Made by a program: the position numbers and the translations under genes. 64,000 bases of DNA from Viola odorata (taxonomy: Eukaryota > Streptophyta > Magnoliopsida > Malpighiales > Violaceae), in contig OY829538.1 in NCBI GenBank assembly GCA_963691705.1, positions 46,465,151 through 46,529,150 on the forward strand, written 5' to 3'. This document shows, one piece after another, positions 28,701-39,355 of this stretch. Positions within the stretch are counted from its first letter, which is position 1; every line of letters begins with the position of its first letter. The notes beneath the pieces were generated by a model. That model searched no databases, was not told the origin of the DNA, and saw nothing but the letters and a program-made list of their open reading frames with translations.

Positions 28701-31631
28701 GGGATACTGTACTTCGCGAACGAAACCCGCGTCAAGGAGCTTTACAACCTCCTTTTCCACAGCCGACGCTTTTTCGGCGGAGAACGCCCGTCGTTTTTGC
28801 TGAACTGGCTTGGCGTCAGGGTCAACGTTAAGCCTGAGCTCGGCTATTTCTCGTGATATACCTAGCATATCGGCGGGCTTCCATGCGAAATTTCCTTGGC
28901 ATTTGTTCAGCAGCCGTGCCAGTTGAAGATTTTCCGCTGGGCTGAGCTTATCGCTGACCAGGAAGCTGGCTCCCTCTTTGCCTATCACTGATACGGGTAC
29001 CATCTTGTCAAGGGGTTGAGCGCGTTTTTCATCACCCTGCTCGTAGGGGTCTGCCGCTATACACACGTATCTATCGCAGCTCGTCTGAGTCATGAGCGAA
29101 TAGCATTCTGCCGCCAGTTTCTGATCACCTTTTATCGATACCACCCCGTCCCAGGAGGGGTATTTCATCTTTAGATGTTTTTGTGATATCGCCGCTCCAA
29201 AGCGATTGAGGAAAGGCCGTCCGAGTATGACGTTATAGGGCAGATTCAGATCCACAACAAGGAACAACAAATTCTCTGACCGTTTGTAAGTGTCTTCTCG
29301 GAAGTATACGGGTAAGGTGATTACTCCCGTAACAGGGATAGGGGTCCCATCCACTCCGACTATGGGTCTCTTACTAGGTGTTAACTCATCGTGGGGGCGT
29401 TTCATGAGGTTGTAAGCTTCAAGCGAAAAAAGGTTCACGGCACTCCTGTTGTCCACAAGAGTCCTTCTTATACCATGACTGGCGATGACAGGTGTGACTA
29501 CCAAGGCGTCATTATGGGGATAGATAACGCCTTTTTCATCCTCTTCTGAAAAGGATAAGATCATGCGATCAAGTATGTCTATCGCTCCACCTTTCTTTGT
29601 CATGCCGTCTCGCGTACGCTTTTCCCCTTTCACCACCATCGACTGTTCTGTTTCATCTGCGTAGGGGATCCCTCCCGCTATGATATTGATTATGGGGATG
29701 TCGTCGCCATCTATCGCGAAGGTTTCCACACCCCTTCCTTTGGGAGCGTTATCCGGCTGTGGGACTGGAGGGGGCCTTGGTCGTTCGTCTGCCGCTCTTC
29801 TTATCGGATTGTTTCGGGCATCTTTCCTTACTTGAGTCGCAAATTCTCCCAGATATCCTTCCTCCACCAAGCGTTCTATCGCCCACTTTAATTCTCTGCA
29901 AGCCTCTGTGGAATGTCCTCTGGCTTTATGGAATTTACAGTAAGTGTTTTCTCTTCTGCCTAAAAGCACTCTAGGTTTCGTGGGTGCAGGATAACGGATA
30001 GGAAGATCTCGCTGTTCCGCTATCGCCAAGATCTCCGCTCTTGGTACATTCAAGGAGGGAAAATCCGGATCATACGCCCGATTTTTGTTAGCGTTCTCTT
30101 GACGCTGATGAGGGGAACTACCTTGTTTTCCTTTCGAGGAATTTCCTTTTTGCTTATCGTAGGTCTTTGGGATGTAATCTTTCCGTCGAGCGTAATCATC
30201 AGTGTAATGATCGTCAACCAGAGGATTTGCGGGAGCGGCAGGGATGTGAGGTGCCCCAGGCGGCATATTAAATGTTCTATTTCTATTTTCTTCTTCTTCC
30301 ATTTTCGCATAATTATGGGATTTAAGTCTTAGTGCGTCCAAGGATATTGGAGGATCCACCATCAATGCATCTTTCAGTTTTCCATAATGGCAGTTTCTTT
30401 TCAGAGCTTCTATGGCGAAATCAACGGTAACGCCCGGCGTTAATGACATTTCCAGATCGAATCGGCTGAGAAATTCTTTCAATGTCTCTTGGGGCTTCCG
30501 CTGTATGTCAAATAACGCTGCGGCAGATTTCCGAATTGGAATTGCTGTACTAAATCTACTCCGAAATTTGGATTCCAACTGTGCGAAATTACTAATGGAT
30601 CCGCCAGGAAGACCTTCAAACCAAAGACGAGCAACTCCCGATAAGGTCATAACAAATATCTGACATAAAGCCGCATCACTGTGGGTTTGAAACTGGACGA
30701 AATCCTTCACTTTGTTGATGTGCGAAATAGGATCTTTAGTACCATCATAAGTATCAGCGGGAAGCTTCACTCGCCTGCTGACCCTGTGACGTCTTACACG
30801 ACGACTGAAAGGGTGACCTGAGGTATCATCAAGAATCTCACGCGCATGACGTGGGGGAGATATGTCTCCTTGTCGCCCTCCTTCCCTTGGTTCAGGTATA
30901 TGATGTCGCCTGGGAGACCGACTGCGACTCCTGGGAGAACGACTTCGATATCTTCTGCTACTGGATCTTTCATTGTACACGGGAGATAAACTCCTGTTTG
31001 TTCCTTCCCTCCGTCCGGCCCAACGGTTCCTTAACGCCTCAAGCTGCCTGTCTTCCTGCAGAGGAAGTCTTTGCGGCATTTGTGGTACATAAGCCTCTAC
31101 TACTCCTTGAGTGAGCTGTACATGACCAACCGGGGGATTTCCTGCGGATAAAGGCACTTGGGGGTTCTCTGGAAACAACGGGGGCAAAGGTCGATCAGCA
31201 ACAATAGATGGTGTAAATATGACGCGAGGAGGAACGCTAGATCCAGAAGCACCAGGCGTGACTCTAGTGGCCATTTCAGTCAAATATTCCAAGCGGGAAC
31301 GAAGGGCCGCTATTTCCATAGCAAAGGGATTTTCATTGCTAAGCACAGATCCTTCTAAAAGAGGAGTGTAAAGATCAGATCCCACCGTCTGTGATGAAGA
31401 AATGACCGTCTGTGAGGAGATAGATCCTCCGGCGATCCCGACCGAGAGGTCCAGAGGTCCCGAGATAGTCGATTGCGTCGTCATAGAGAGATCAGCAGTA
31501 GCAAAAGGAAATAACCGCCTACGAGTTGAGAAAGGAATATTGGAAAATGTAGACCGGTCTGGCTCCGATCTGGCTGTCATAACCGTTCCGATCTCCCAAC
31601 TAAACGGAGCTTGGCTATTAAGGACGCTCAC
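25710..31631 (-). CDS. gag-pol polyprotein of element B (1973 residues, uninterrupted)
   Basis: Single frame from ATG (MSVLNSQAPF) to stop. Approximate residues: gag core 295-430 (DTYDGTKDPISHINKVKDF); zinc knuckle-like C-H-H-C 566-580 (CKFHKARGHSTEAC); protease 720-800 with DNRSA at the active site; RT 930-1200 with YVDD at about 1096; RNase H 1220-1350. A second, archaeal-type RNase H lies at about 1385-1530 (HVDGAKNQELAGAGVF), a hallmark of the Tat lineage. Integrase is 1600-1950, with HHCC, the D, D and E residues (GIDILGPF, VSDNGTQF, NGQAEV) and a GPYRV motif. Element C has DNGSA at the protease site. The Gly to Arg change here probably inactivates cleavage, although the frame is intact. 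Confidence 0.95.
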   Translation of the reverse strand: MSVLNSQAPFSWEIGTVMTARSEPDRSTFSNIPFSTRRRLFPFATADLSMTTQSTISGPLDLSVGIAGGSISSQTVISSSQTVGSDLYTPLLEGSVLSNENPFAMEIAALRSRLEYLTEMATRVTPGASGSSVPPRVIFTPSIVADRPLPPLFPENPQVPLSAGNPPVGHVQLTQGVVEAYVPQMPQRLPLQEDRQLEALRNRWAGRREGTNRSLSPVYNERSSSRRYRSRSPRSRSRSPRRHHIPEPREGGRQGDISPPRHAREILDDTSGHPFSRRVRRHRVSRRVKLPADTYDGTKDPISHINKVKDFVQFQTHSDAALCQIFVMTLSGVARLWFEGLPGGSISNFAQLESKFRSRFSTAIPIRKSAAALFDIQRKPQETLKEFLSRFDLEMSLTPGVTVDFAIEALKRNCHYGKLKDALMVDPPISLDALRLKSHNYAKMEEEENRNRTFNMPPGAPHIPAAPANPLVDDHYTDDYARRKDYIPKTYDKQKGNSSKGKQGSSPHQRQENANKNRAYDPDFPSLNVPRAEILAIAEQRDLPIRYPAPTKPRVLLGRRENTYCKFHKARGHSTEACRELKWAIERLVEEGYLGEFATQVRKDARNNPIRRAADERPRPPPVPQPDNAPKGRGVETFAIDGDDIPIINIIAGGIPYADETEQSMVVKGEKRTRDGMTKKGGAIDILDRMILSFSEEDEKGVIYPHNDALVVTPVIASHGIRRTLVDNRSAVNLFSLEAYNLMKRPHDELTPSKRPIVGVDGTPIPVTGVITLPVYFREDTYKRSENLLFLVVDLNLPYNVILGRPFLNRFGAAISQKHLKMKYPSWDGVVSIKGDQKLAAECYSLMTQTSCDRYVCIAADPYEQGDEKRAQPLDKMVPVSVIGKEGASFLVSDKLSPAENLQLARLLNKCQGNFAWKPADMLGISREIAELRLNVDPDAKPVQQKRRAFSAEKASAVEKEVVKLLDAGFVREVQYPTWLANPVLVPKPNGDWRMCIDFTDLNDACPKDCYPLPRIDQLVDQTAGYAYLSSLDANSGYHQIPMALEDEEKTAFLTPKATYCYTAMPFGLKNAGATFQRMANKIFEEQIGRNVEAYVDDILVKSANFHDHLQDLKEVFDVMKRYRMKLNPRKCMFAFQTGKFLGYVVSQKGIQPNPSKVKAIHDMISPRTVKEVQRLTGRVIALGRFVSKQGEKGLPFFKVIRRKATFGWTPECEQAFVDLKDYLSSDLLLTRPESGDTLYLYLGAADEVVSAVLVRDDNHTHRPVYFVSHVLKDAELRYARIEKLAFALIQAARKMDRYFQSYPIVVLTDQPLKRIFRKPESSGRMLIWALELEQYGLRYQSRPSVKAQVLADFIAECTFTEDPLSGVPEAEWNDMDLPFPETYTDLWIVHVDGAKNQELAGAGVFINGPHDMHIRYAIRILQPLSNNAAEYEALLAGLRIGREFSSKGRRDTGQTGDLRLKICGDSKLIIDQVSGHSQAREPIMVQYLSKVTRELVEIKKEGMQVSFEHVPREENAEADYLAKLAANPEASIPKDVYYRELSVPSFMEEQASLCVNELENDWRIPVIKYLMHEELPDGNAEKMKVLRQAARCTYYNGDLIRRCFSHPAAKCITEQEGLHTLREIHEGICGMHASGGTMAAQVFRSGFYWPTIRRDCHDYVQVCPKCQEFAKIPRRPATEISEIIAPCPFAKWGIDILGPFPKARSQLKFVIVAVDYFTKWAEAEAVATITAEKTWRFFKHQVIMRFGVPRILVSDNGTQFTSQFFKDQCSEFGIEQRFSSVAHPQTNGQAEVTNRSILSGIKKNIEGSKKKWADELPYVMWAYRMTVKVSTGETPFALAFGTEAVTPVEIGAMSLRVAYFREELNEERLRANLDALPEVREEVLLKTQHYKRKMARYHNRQVKERLLKNGDLVLRDRRATGQLMGKLSPNWEGPYRVTHVVGRGAYRLETLDGTPLSNSWNIARLKLYYPRV

Positions 31632-31645
31632 TTAATACACCAAAG

Positions 31646-31663
31646 CTCTCAACGAAAGCACCA
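31646..31663 (-). other. Primer binding site of element B
   Basis: The plus strand CTCTCAACGAAAGCACCA ends in CCA like a tRNA 3' end and lies 2 bp from the 5' LTR. Elements C (58265-58282) and F (63852-63869) have close variants. I did not identify the tRNA with confidence. Confidence 0.65.
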
Positions 31664-31665
31664 TT

Positions 31666-32202
31666 TGATAAGATCCGAGATCTCTTCTGGTCGGAAACGG
31701 CTGCTGCAGCTAGTCGGAGGGGAAGCGATCGGCGTCGGAGGTACCTGCAAAGCGCCGAAGGGGGACTCCGGCGTAGACACTCCGATGCTTAAGTCAGTTC
31801 GAGTTTTCAGAATGGTAGAGGTTCTCCAAGATGATCTTGATCTTACCTTCTGTTTGGAAAGATGGGGGGTATTTATAGGCCGAAGTTGGCGATACCTGAC
31901 AGCGATAGGGGTGCAGCGATAAGCATCGTCCGAAGTTATCGCTTCCAGCGATAATAGGTAAGCCATCGCGGGCGATCATCACGTAAGGCCTATCAAGAGC
32001 GACATCCTCTCCGTTCCCCTAGGATGGGATGACGCCGTGCGCGTAAAGATGCATGAGATCCCCCCTCGCTGAAGTCGACCATCCTAGGAAACTTCCGCCG
32101 GCCCGGGCGATAGGTTGGTTTTTCAGGGAAGCGTATAGAAACTCATCAAGGATAGATGTCGTAGCTACAATATTACCGTCAGGAGCATTCCAATTGTTAT
32201 CA
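31666..32202 (-). repeat. 5' LTR of element B
   Basis: 537 bp, TGATAAGATCC to TTGTTATCA, with the TATA box at 31870-31877 and the hairpin motif at 31741-31797. It would start the gag-pol RNA on the minus strand. Confidence 0.95.
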
Positions 32203-32207
32203 GGACA

Positions 32208-33792
32208 AATCCCACGATTTTGTCCAGAACTGAGTTGGACCAGGCTAACGCTTTGTTAGACGAGAATACCCACTACCGCATTCGCGCCTTTGCTCTATTC
32301 AAGCCTCTGGAAGAGTGCGTTATGGGTGAGCCTATTTCTTTCCATATTTTCTTTACTTTGGTCCTCGCCTACTTTGTTTGCTATAAGGAGCTAACGGTTG
32401 ATTTCCAGGTAACGCTAATACTCCTCTGAACGTAATACCGCTTCAAACTTTACCGGCCTCGCTTCGGCTGAGGGCTCAAGTCGGGGTAGCGTTCCTCCTC
32501 CGAGGAAGAGAACTAAAACGGTTGCCCGGGGAGGGCGAAGGCCCGTTAGCTCTGTGTGAACTTCTCGTTTTGTGGAAAATTGGCTACCGGAGCGTCGCAC
32601 GGGGACGAACTCCAGGCCTGTCGCAACGACAGTAATTACTAGCGATGATGAGGATGCGGATGTTAAGTCAGACCTTTGCCATGCTTCTTCCCTTGCTGCT
32701 TCCCAGCGTCGGAAAAAACTTCGAGTGGCCACTAGTGGATAAGCTACCGGGACATCTCCTGTGGATGTGGCAATTGTTCCTACGCCTGCTGTTTTGTCTG
32801 AGGCGGGCGCCTCTCAACCAACGGGAGCCGCTGAGGCGTTGGAAAAAACTTGTTCTTCTGAGGGAGAGGGCCTACCGATGGAATGTCCTCCTCCCATATC
32901 TGACGCTCCCGATTCTCCGATTGCTCATTGTATTCCTGACGTAGTGGTCACACCTCCTGTGGTGGATTCGACTGCTGAGCTACCGCCTAAGGTTACTCCG
33001 CAGCTGTTTTTTACTCCTTTCAAGAGTATTTTTCCTCAGGGCTCTTCTCCGCCTCCCTCAATCAATCTTGGTCCTGACGGGGTCCCAGCCTACCGTATGA
33101 ATCTTGTAGGGTTTTGCTTTGATGCCCTTCGCGCTGTCGGGGTTCCCCAACCTTTCTCTCGAGATGAGTTTACTGCACCCTTGATAGGGGAGATGCTGGG
33201 TTCCAAAAAGGAGAAAGAGGAATTTCTTCAAGTCCCTCCTTCGGCACGCTTTCGCCATGTTCTGAATGATTCTCTGGACTTTTTCCGCCATCTGAATTAT
33301 CAATTCGAAATTCACGATCGCGAGTCCCGTAATTTTTCCAGCGCATTGTGTGTTGCAAGGGTGCAGCTAGAGAAGGCGGTGGAGCATTCTAGGTTGCTGA
33401 CGCACCTCTGTGAATCGTCCAAGAAGGAATTGGACAGAGAAAAGTCTATCGGGAAAGCCAAGGTAGAAGTTCTGGAGGCGGAATTGGACAGAGAGAAATC
33501 TATCGGGAAAGCCAAGGTAGAAGTTCTGGAGGCGGAATTGGCGCTAGAAAGGAAGAAGAATCTCTTTCTCCGCGAAGAGGTACTTGCTCGAGATGAGGGG
33601 TCTGTTAGGGCGTCATTAAAGGAAGAGTTATGGAGGAAGAGGGTTCTGGAGGCCTTCGTTTTTGGGTTTGCGTCCCGTTTCAAAGGTAACCCTTCGGATC
33701 CGGCCCAGGTAGCTAATTACATGTCTATCGTGATGAGTGAGATTAGCAAAGGTGACAGCGGTTCTTCTGACCCTTCGGGGGAGAAAGTCTGA
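32208..33792 (+). pseudogene. Antisense ORF 3 of element C, remainder after the B insertion
   Basis: Exon 1 resumes with NPTILSRTELDQANALL and ends at ECVMG. The intron 32326-32408 (GTGAGC...TTTCCAG) matches that of B in place and phase. Exon 2 starts GNANTPLN, then carries in-frame stops near 32560 and 32740. A long open part remains (32761-33792) with a Pro-rich region and a coiled coil. In the coiled coil a 54-bp unit is tandemly repeated (33430-33483 and 33484-33537, LDREKSIGKAKVEVLEAE twice). With the frameshift in exon 1, the gene is dead. Confidence 0.85.
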
Positions 33793-34403
33793 CGCTAGCG
33801 ATGGTGCTGGGCTTTTCCTTATTTTTCTTGTTGTTGTCTTTTGTTTATTTCTTGAAAACCATTCGAACATTGTTTCTCATGTAATAATGCTGACGCTTTG
33901 TATCCTTTGTCGCACTGTATGATATTACCGTTTATTCCTTCTTTATCTTTTTGTGCCATCGCGCCGTTTGGCAAGGCCAGCGCTGCTTTTTATGTTTTTT
34001 AATCAATCCCTCTGTCCCTCATTTAATGCGACTTGAAGGGTAATGATGAAAGAAGACACGTGTCCTTCCTCAGAGGGGCGTTTGGAGCAAGCGTTTCCTA
34101 GGGAGTTGCAAATGCAGAGGCATTTCGTCCTTATTTCAAATTTGCACCTTCTGGCGCGTGCCTTACTTTATGACGTGTTGCTTCGCCACGTGTCTGCTGC
34201 TGACCGGTCGCCCTTTCAGGGTTATATCTATTGTTTCTTCTACCCCTTTTTCTTTTTCCATCTTTCCCTTATACACTATTTCGTCTTCGGATAAATACTT
34301 TGCGCTGCTCTCTCTTTCTGGTTCAAGACTCCTCGCATTCTCTTTCACGAAGGTACAAGGTACACATCCTTTTTCTTTTCTCTTTGTTTCTTCCTTGTTG
34401 GCC
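33793..34403 (+). other. Spacer between antisense ORFs 3 and 4 of C
   Basis: No coding frame is convincing. It has a possible AATAAT-type signal near 33884 and a weak TATA-like GATAAATAC near 34290. Confidence 0.35.
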
Positions 34404-36706
34404 ATGGCTAGAACTAAGAAATCCTCTGAAGAAGGAGATCCTCAAAGGTCCTCCGGGGAAGAAGTAATTGATACCACTCCCACTTCTTTGTACACACTGC
34501 CTTTAATTAACCGTAGGCTTGCTGGGTTTTCGGCACGATTTCCCAAGGAATATCCTGTGCATCCTGCTTCTGAGTCGCTTCGATTGAACAGCATTTTGCC
34601 CAGAAATAGCAGAATGTTGTATGCTAAGCTCTTTGATCATGGGTTTCGTCTCCCTCTTGACCCGCTTGTAAAATTGTTGTTGGCTGATTCTGATTTGGCT
34701 CCGGCTCAGTTGAGTCCTAACGCGATTTGCGTTGTTAGTGCTTTTGCCGCACTCTGCCGTTTCAAGGGAATAGAATCTCCCACCTTAGTGTTGCTTCATG
34801 ACATTTTCCAATTGTATTCCCGTAAAGGGGTGATATCGATATCGCCTCGCTACGAAGACGGTTCCTTGAAGCCCTTTACTTGGAAACTAATGGGCATTGA
34901 GTCTTCCATTCCTCACTGGAAAGAGGAATTTTTTATTGTTGATCTGCCTGAGCCGTTGTGGAGGGTTGGCTTCAACGAAACAATTAAAGATGGGGCTTGG
35001 GGTCATCGGAAACCCCTTTCCGACCCGGAGGATAGCTGGTTGAAGACGCTGCTTCAATTTGATTTTAGCGTTGATGCCCGAAAAGTGGCCAACGGATTGC
35101 CCGTGGAACAGTGCAAGAAGGGTGAGTGTTTGACCTTTTTTCTTTTGCGTTGTCAAGAAGTACTAACGCTAACGTTTTGTGATTGTGCAGTGCCTCCACC
35201 TGGTTGGGAGCCTGAGTATTTCCGAAGGAGGAGGAAACAGGAGGCGAAAAAGAAATCTGTCGCTGAAGCTAGGGCTGCTGTTGCCGCTGCTGCTAACGCT
35301 GAGGAAGGGGAGGCCACTGCTACCGCTAGCGTTACGGGCCCTCGGGTTGTAAGACAGAAATGACCTAGGAAAGCACGTGCTGCCCCATCCGTTTCGTCCC
35401 AGACCATTGTCTCTTCAGAGGCTACGGTTGAACCAATTCCTGTTGGGATTCCTCTTGCATCCTCCACCACTCAGGTGAACATTTTTTTAAAACTTTAGTC
35501 TTTCTTTTTTGCACCGTTTCCTTATCACGTTCTGCGTTATTTAGGAAGTCGTTGCTGCTTCTGTCCCTTCTACCTCCCAAGGAGATATGGGTATCGCTGA
35601 TGTCCTTCGCGAGCGTCAGAAGAAGGCTCGCTATGATCTCCCGAATAGTCCTTCTTCCTCGGCCGCCAATCGTAGTTCGAGTGCCCTTGGGGGCGAGGGT
35701 GTACCTGCTGATCAATCGGAACCTATTGATTTTGGAGGTCAACCCCATGTGCCTCCTGGTTCTCCTATCCATTCCGCGCACACCCCAACGGGCTATGATT
35801 CTGATGCCCTTAATCCTGATGTGCCCGGAGGCAATGAGGTCTCGATGCCTAACGCGGAAGGCCTCTCTAGCCGGCCAGCTTCTCCTGGTGCGTTGTTCTC
35901 TATTCCGATGCCTCATCCACCTATTGTGAGGGGTGGGCCCGCTCCTGCCTTAATGGCTGGTATCTCTCCCTACGATCCTCCTCTCATGCCGACTCATCAC
36001 GTTAGCTTGCGCTCCTTTAGGGACAGTATTCTGCAGTTTCCTGCCGATGCTGATCATGAGACCATGATTTCCTCTACCGCTTATCTGGTAGCAGAGATTT
36101 TGTCTCTTCCAAGAGAGGGATGCCTTTGTGGCTCGGGGTGAGCAGGGGCGCATCAATTTCCTTCGCTCTCAGGCGTTTTCTATGCTTTGCCATCTTCACT
36201 ATATGGATGAAGAGAATGCCAGAGCTGCACCTAACGGGCGAGGAGAGATAAACAGGCTGTTGGAAGAGCGACAGCGTCTTGAAAATGCCCTTGCTGCTGC
36301 CAACGAAAGTATGGAGACTGCTCAGGGAGAGGCTATCGCGGTCAAACAAGAGTTGGAGGCCGCTAAGTTAGCTTTGGAGGAGGAGAAGAGACAACGTGCC
36401 GATCTGGCCCTACGCCTCTCTCAGGAGGAGGATAGCCTGCGTCTGGAGAGACAGAGAAACGCCGAGCTATCTGCCGATTCCTCCCTTAACGCTGAGAAAA
36501 ACCGTTGGTACTTTGAGCAGGGTGGGGGAATCATGTCAGAAGCCGTGATGCATCATTATGGAGTCAGGAGCTCCGTATTGAAGATCTCTCCGCGTATTTT
36601 GACAAGAGAGCCTCCTCCATTACTGATAGCGGTTTCTATCAGTGGAAGGCTGCTCAGCAAGGAGGGGCCAACGCGCCGCCCAATCTGTAGACCTTTTGTT
36701 GTTTAG
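34404..36706 (+). pseudogene. Antisense ORF 4 of element C: second Transposase_28-like gene, broken
   Basis: Start MARTKKSSEEGDPQ. Exon 1 (34404-35121) has the N-terminal domain (YAKLFDHGFRLPLDPLVKLL, SPNAICVVSAFAALCRFKG). Intron 1 is 35122-35190 (GTGAGT...GTGCAG, 69 bp, no stop in frame) and exon 2 is 35191-35475. Intron 2 is 35476-35544 (GTGAAC...TTTAG) and exon 3 is 35545-36706. A TGA at 35361-35363 cuts exon 2. A frameshift near 36115 separates the domain RSFRDSILQFPADADHET from the coiled coil (LLEERQRLENALAAANES). Exon layout matches B exactly. Confidence 0.83.
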
Positions 36707-37059
36707 ATGTTTTACATTTTTGTGGCTGACGGGCCCGTCTATATTTTGTACTTCAAACAATATGAGCTTTGACTTGGCTAATCCACTCTTTTTGGATAGA
36801 AGTTTTTTATCTGCTTTTCTTCATAATGTCGTTTGATCACTTGTCCGCACGGGACGTTTGGCGTTAGGTTTCCACAGACGCATAGTTTCGCGTTGTATCC
36901 CGTTAGCTTTTCATCAGCTGCATTCAAGTAGCATGTCCATTATATCCTTCGATAGTCTCTCTGAGTGTAAATCAGCGTTGCTTCCGCATCTGCTGCACTT
37001 ATATTCCTGTCGTCCCTCGTTGTCAGAGGGGGCTTTACGTCTGTCTCAACGTTGTTGTT
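36707..37059. other. Spacer of C without gene
   Basis: T-rich, no convincing frame. It leads into the tandem array. Confidence 0.35.
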
Positions 37060-37705
37060 GCAGTATAGTCACCTTTCCGTCATCGTTTCACCGGGTATCA
37101 ACCGCGCGACTACTAGTTAGGATTTCTTTTGTTTCTTTTTCGCCACAGATAGGCTCCAATATCGCTTCGCCGGGTATCAACCGCGCGGCTACTAGTTAGG
37201 ATTTCTTTTGTTTCTTTTTCGCCATAGATAGGCTCCAATATCGCTTCGCCGGGTATCAACCGCGCGGCTACTAGTTAGGATTTCTTTTGTTTCTTTTCCG
37301 CCACAGATAGGCTCCAATATCGCTTCGCCGGGTATCAACCGCGCGGCTACTAGTTAGGATTTCTTTTGTTTCTTTTCCGCCACAGATAGGCTCCAATATC
37401 GCTTCGCCGGGTATCAACCGCGCGGCTACTAGTTAGGATTTTTTTTGTTTCTTTTCCGCCAGAGATAGGCTCCAATATCGCTTCACCGGGTATCAACCGC
37501 GCGGCTACTAGTTGGGATGTCTTTGTTTCCTTTCGCCACAGATAGGCTCCAACATCGCTTCACCGGGTATCAACCGCGCGGCTACTAGTTGGGATGTCTT
37601 TGTTTCCTTTCGCCACAGATAGGCTCCAACATCGCTTCACCGGGTATCAACCGCGCGGCTACTAGTTGGGATGTCTTTGTTTCCTTTCGCCACAGATAGG
37701 CTTTG
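37060..37705. repeat. Tandem array of about 78 bp, eight units, in element C
   Basis: Each unit contains CACCGGGTATCAACCGCGCG or CGCCGGGTATCAACCGCG, then GCTACTAGTTAGGATTTC, then CGCCACAGATAGGCTCCAA. Five units carry AATATCGCTTCGCC and a TTAGG form; the last three carry a TTGGGATGTC form, so two subfamilies lie side by side. It is absent from B. Confidence 0.9.
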
Positions 37706-38200
37706 GGGAGTGCCTCGTCTTAGTGAGCTGTCTGATCAGGACCAGCCATCACAAGGATAGGACTTTTCACCCCCAAGCGTTGTACCTCGCGTCCGTGGAA
37801 TCGTGCCTCGTCTCTATGGGCCGTCTATGTGAGCACGGTTACCACAAGGATAGGATTTTCACTTCCAGGACGGAGTTGGTCTCTCCTTGGGGCGTGCCTC
37901 TCCTTATGGGGTTACCATAAGAATAGGATTTCACTCCCAAGGATTCCGGGGCGTGCCTCATCTTAACGGGCCGTCTATGTGAGCACGATTGCCGCAAGGA
38001 TAGGATTTTCACTCCGGGGAGCCGTTTGGGGTCGTGCCTCGTCTTAATGGGCCGTCTATGTGAGCACGGTTACCACAAGGATAGGATTTTCACTCCCAAA
38101 CGCCTTGTTATGCCAGGGCGTGTCTCGTCTTAATGAGTTGTCTGATCAAGACCAGCCATCACAAGGATAGGATTTTCACCCCTGGCATTCTTCGCTACCT
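37706..38200. repeat. Second, irregular repeat array in element C
   Basis: About six or seven units share GTGCCTCGTCTTA, GGGCCGTCTATGTGAGCA and CCACAAGGATAGGATTTTCA, 60-110 bp apart. Related but fewer units lie in B at 25390-25610. Confidence 0.75.
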
Positions 38201-38273
38201 GCATATTAACAGTAGCAAACGCACGGTGAATATCTCAATATTCATTTATTAGAATAACTTTGATGTTACCCGA

Positions 38274-39350
38274 TTAGCTCCTGGCGTGGTATAGCCTCAA
38301 CCGAGCGATGTTCCAAGAGTTTTGCAGGGGCGTTCCCTCGAGTGTTTCCAGATGGTATGCTCCTTTTCCCACAATGCGGGTGACACGATACGGTCCGTCC
38401 CAGTTTGGATTGAGCTTTCCTATACGTTGTCCTGCTGCCCGTCTGTCTCTGAGCACTAAATCTCCGGTTTTGAGCAATCGCTCCCTCACTTGCCGGTTGT
38501 GATATTGTGCCATTTTCCTTTTGTAGTGCAGGGTTTTCAGGAGGGTTTCCTCGTGTGTTTCTGGTAGAGTATCGAGGTTAGCTCATAACCTTTCTTCATT
38601 GTTTTCTTCTTTGAAGTGAGCCACCCGGAGGCTCATCATGCCAATCTCGACTGGTGTGACAGCTTCGGTTCTGAATGCTAACGCGAACGGGGTCTCTCCC
38701 GTGCTGGCCTTGACAGTCATGCGGTAGGCCCATAGTACATATGGCAATTCGTTTGGTCATTTCTTCTTGGACCCTTCCAAGTTTCTTTTGATGCCACTAA
38801 GGATGCTGCGGTTAGTTACTTCCGCCTGGCCGTTGGTTTGGGGATGTGCCACAGAGGAGAATCTTTGCTCTATCTGGAACTCTGCACATTGATCCCTGAA
38901 GAACTGGCTCGAAAATTGTGTCCCGTTGTCGCTAACTAGCACGCGTGGTACTCCAAATCGCATGATGACTTAGTGTTTGAAGAAACGCCAAATTTTTTCG
39001 GTGGTAATGGTAGCTAACGCCTCAGCTTCGGCCCACTTTGTGAAGTAGTCTACCGCTACGACCACGAATTTTAACTGAGATCTAGCCTTTGGAAACGGGC
39101 CCAGGATGTCAATCCCCCATTTTGCAAACGGGCACGGTGCGACTATTTCTAAAATTGGCACAGCAGGTTTTCGAGGAATCTTAGCATATTCCTGGCATTT
39201 CTGACAGGTTCTCACGAAGTTATGACAGTCTCGTCGAATGGTGGGCCAGTAAAATCCCGACCGAAAGACTTGGGCTGCCAGGGTGCCGCTAGCAATGTGC
39301 ATGCCACATATCCCTTCGTGAATTTCACGTAACACATGTAAGCCTTCTTG
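38274..39350 (-). pseudogene. 3' part of element C pol (integrase), split off by element D
   Basis: This continues the C polyprotein interrupted at 53404. From 39350 downward it has the integrase zinc region (HEGICGMHIASGTLAAQ, TCQKCQEYAK), GIDILGPFPKAR, VSDNGTQFSSQ and NGQAEV, and the C-terminal GPYRVTRIVGKGAY. Stops occur at 38970-38972 (TAA for the Gln seen in B), 38757-38759 (TGA for Trp) and 38583-38585 (TGA for Arg). The last frame ends at 38274. Confidence 0.9.
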
Positions 39351-39355
39351 CTCCG

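Larger units (their letters stand above)
16125..32202 (-). mobile_element. Element B: Tat/Retand-like retrotransposon, structurally complete
   Basis: It is 16,078 bp with LTRs of 539 bp (16125-16663) and 537 bp (31666-32202), flanked by a perfect GGACA duplication (16120-16124 and 32203-32207). On the minus strand it has primer site, one uninterrupted gag-pol ORF, a spacer, four antisense genes (plus strand) and 3' LTR. The LTRs differ at about seven bases plus a short C-run length change. It sits inside antisense ORF 3 of element C, so it is younger than C. All large frames are open. The one visible defect is a Gly to Arg change in the protease active site. Confidence 0.95.
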
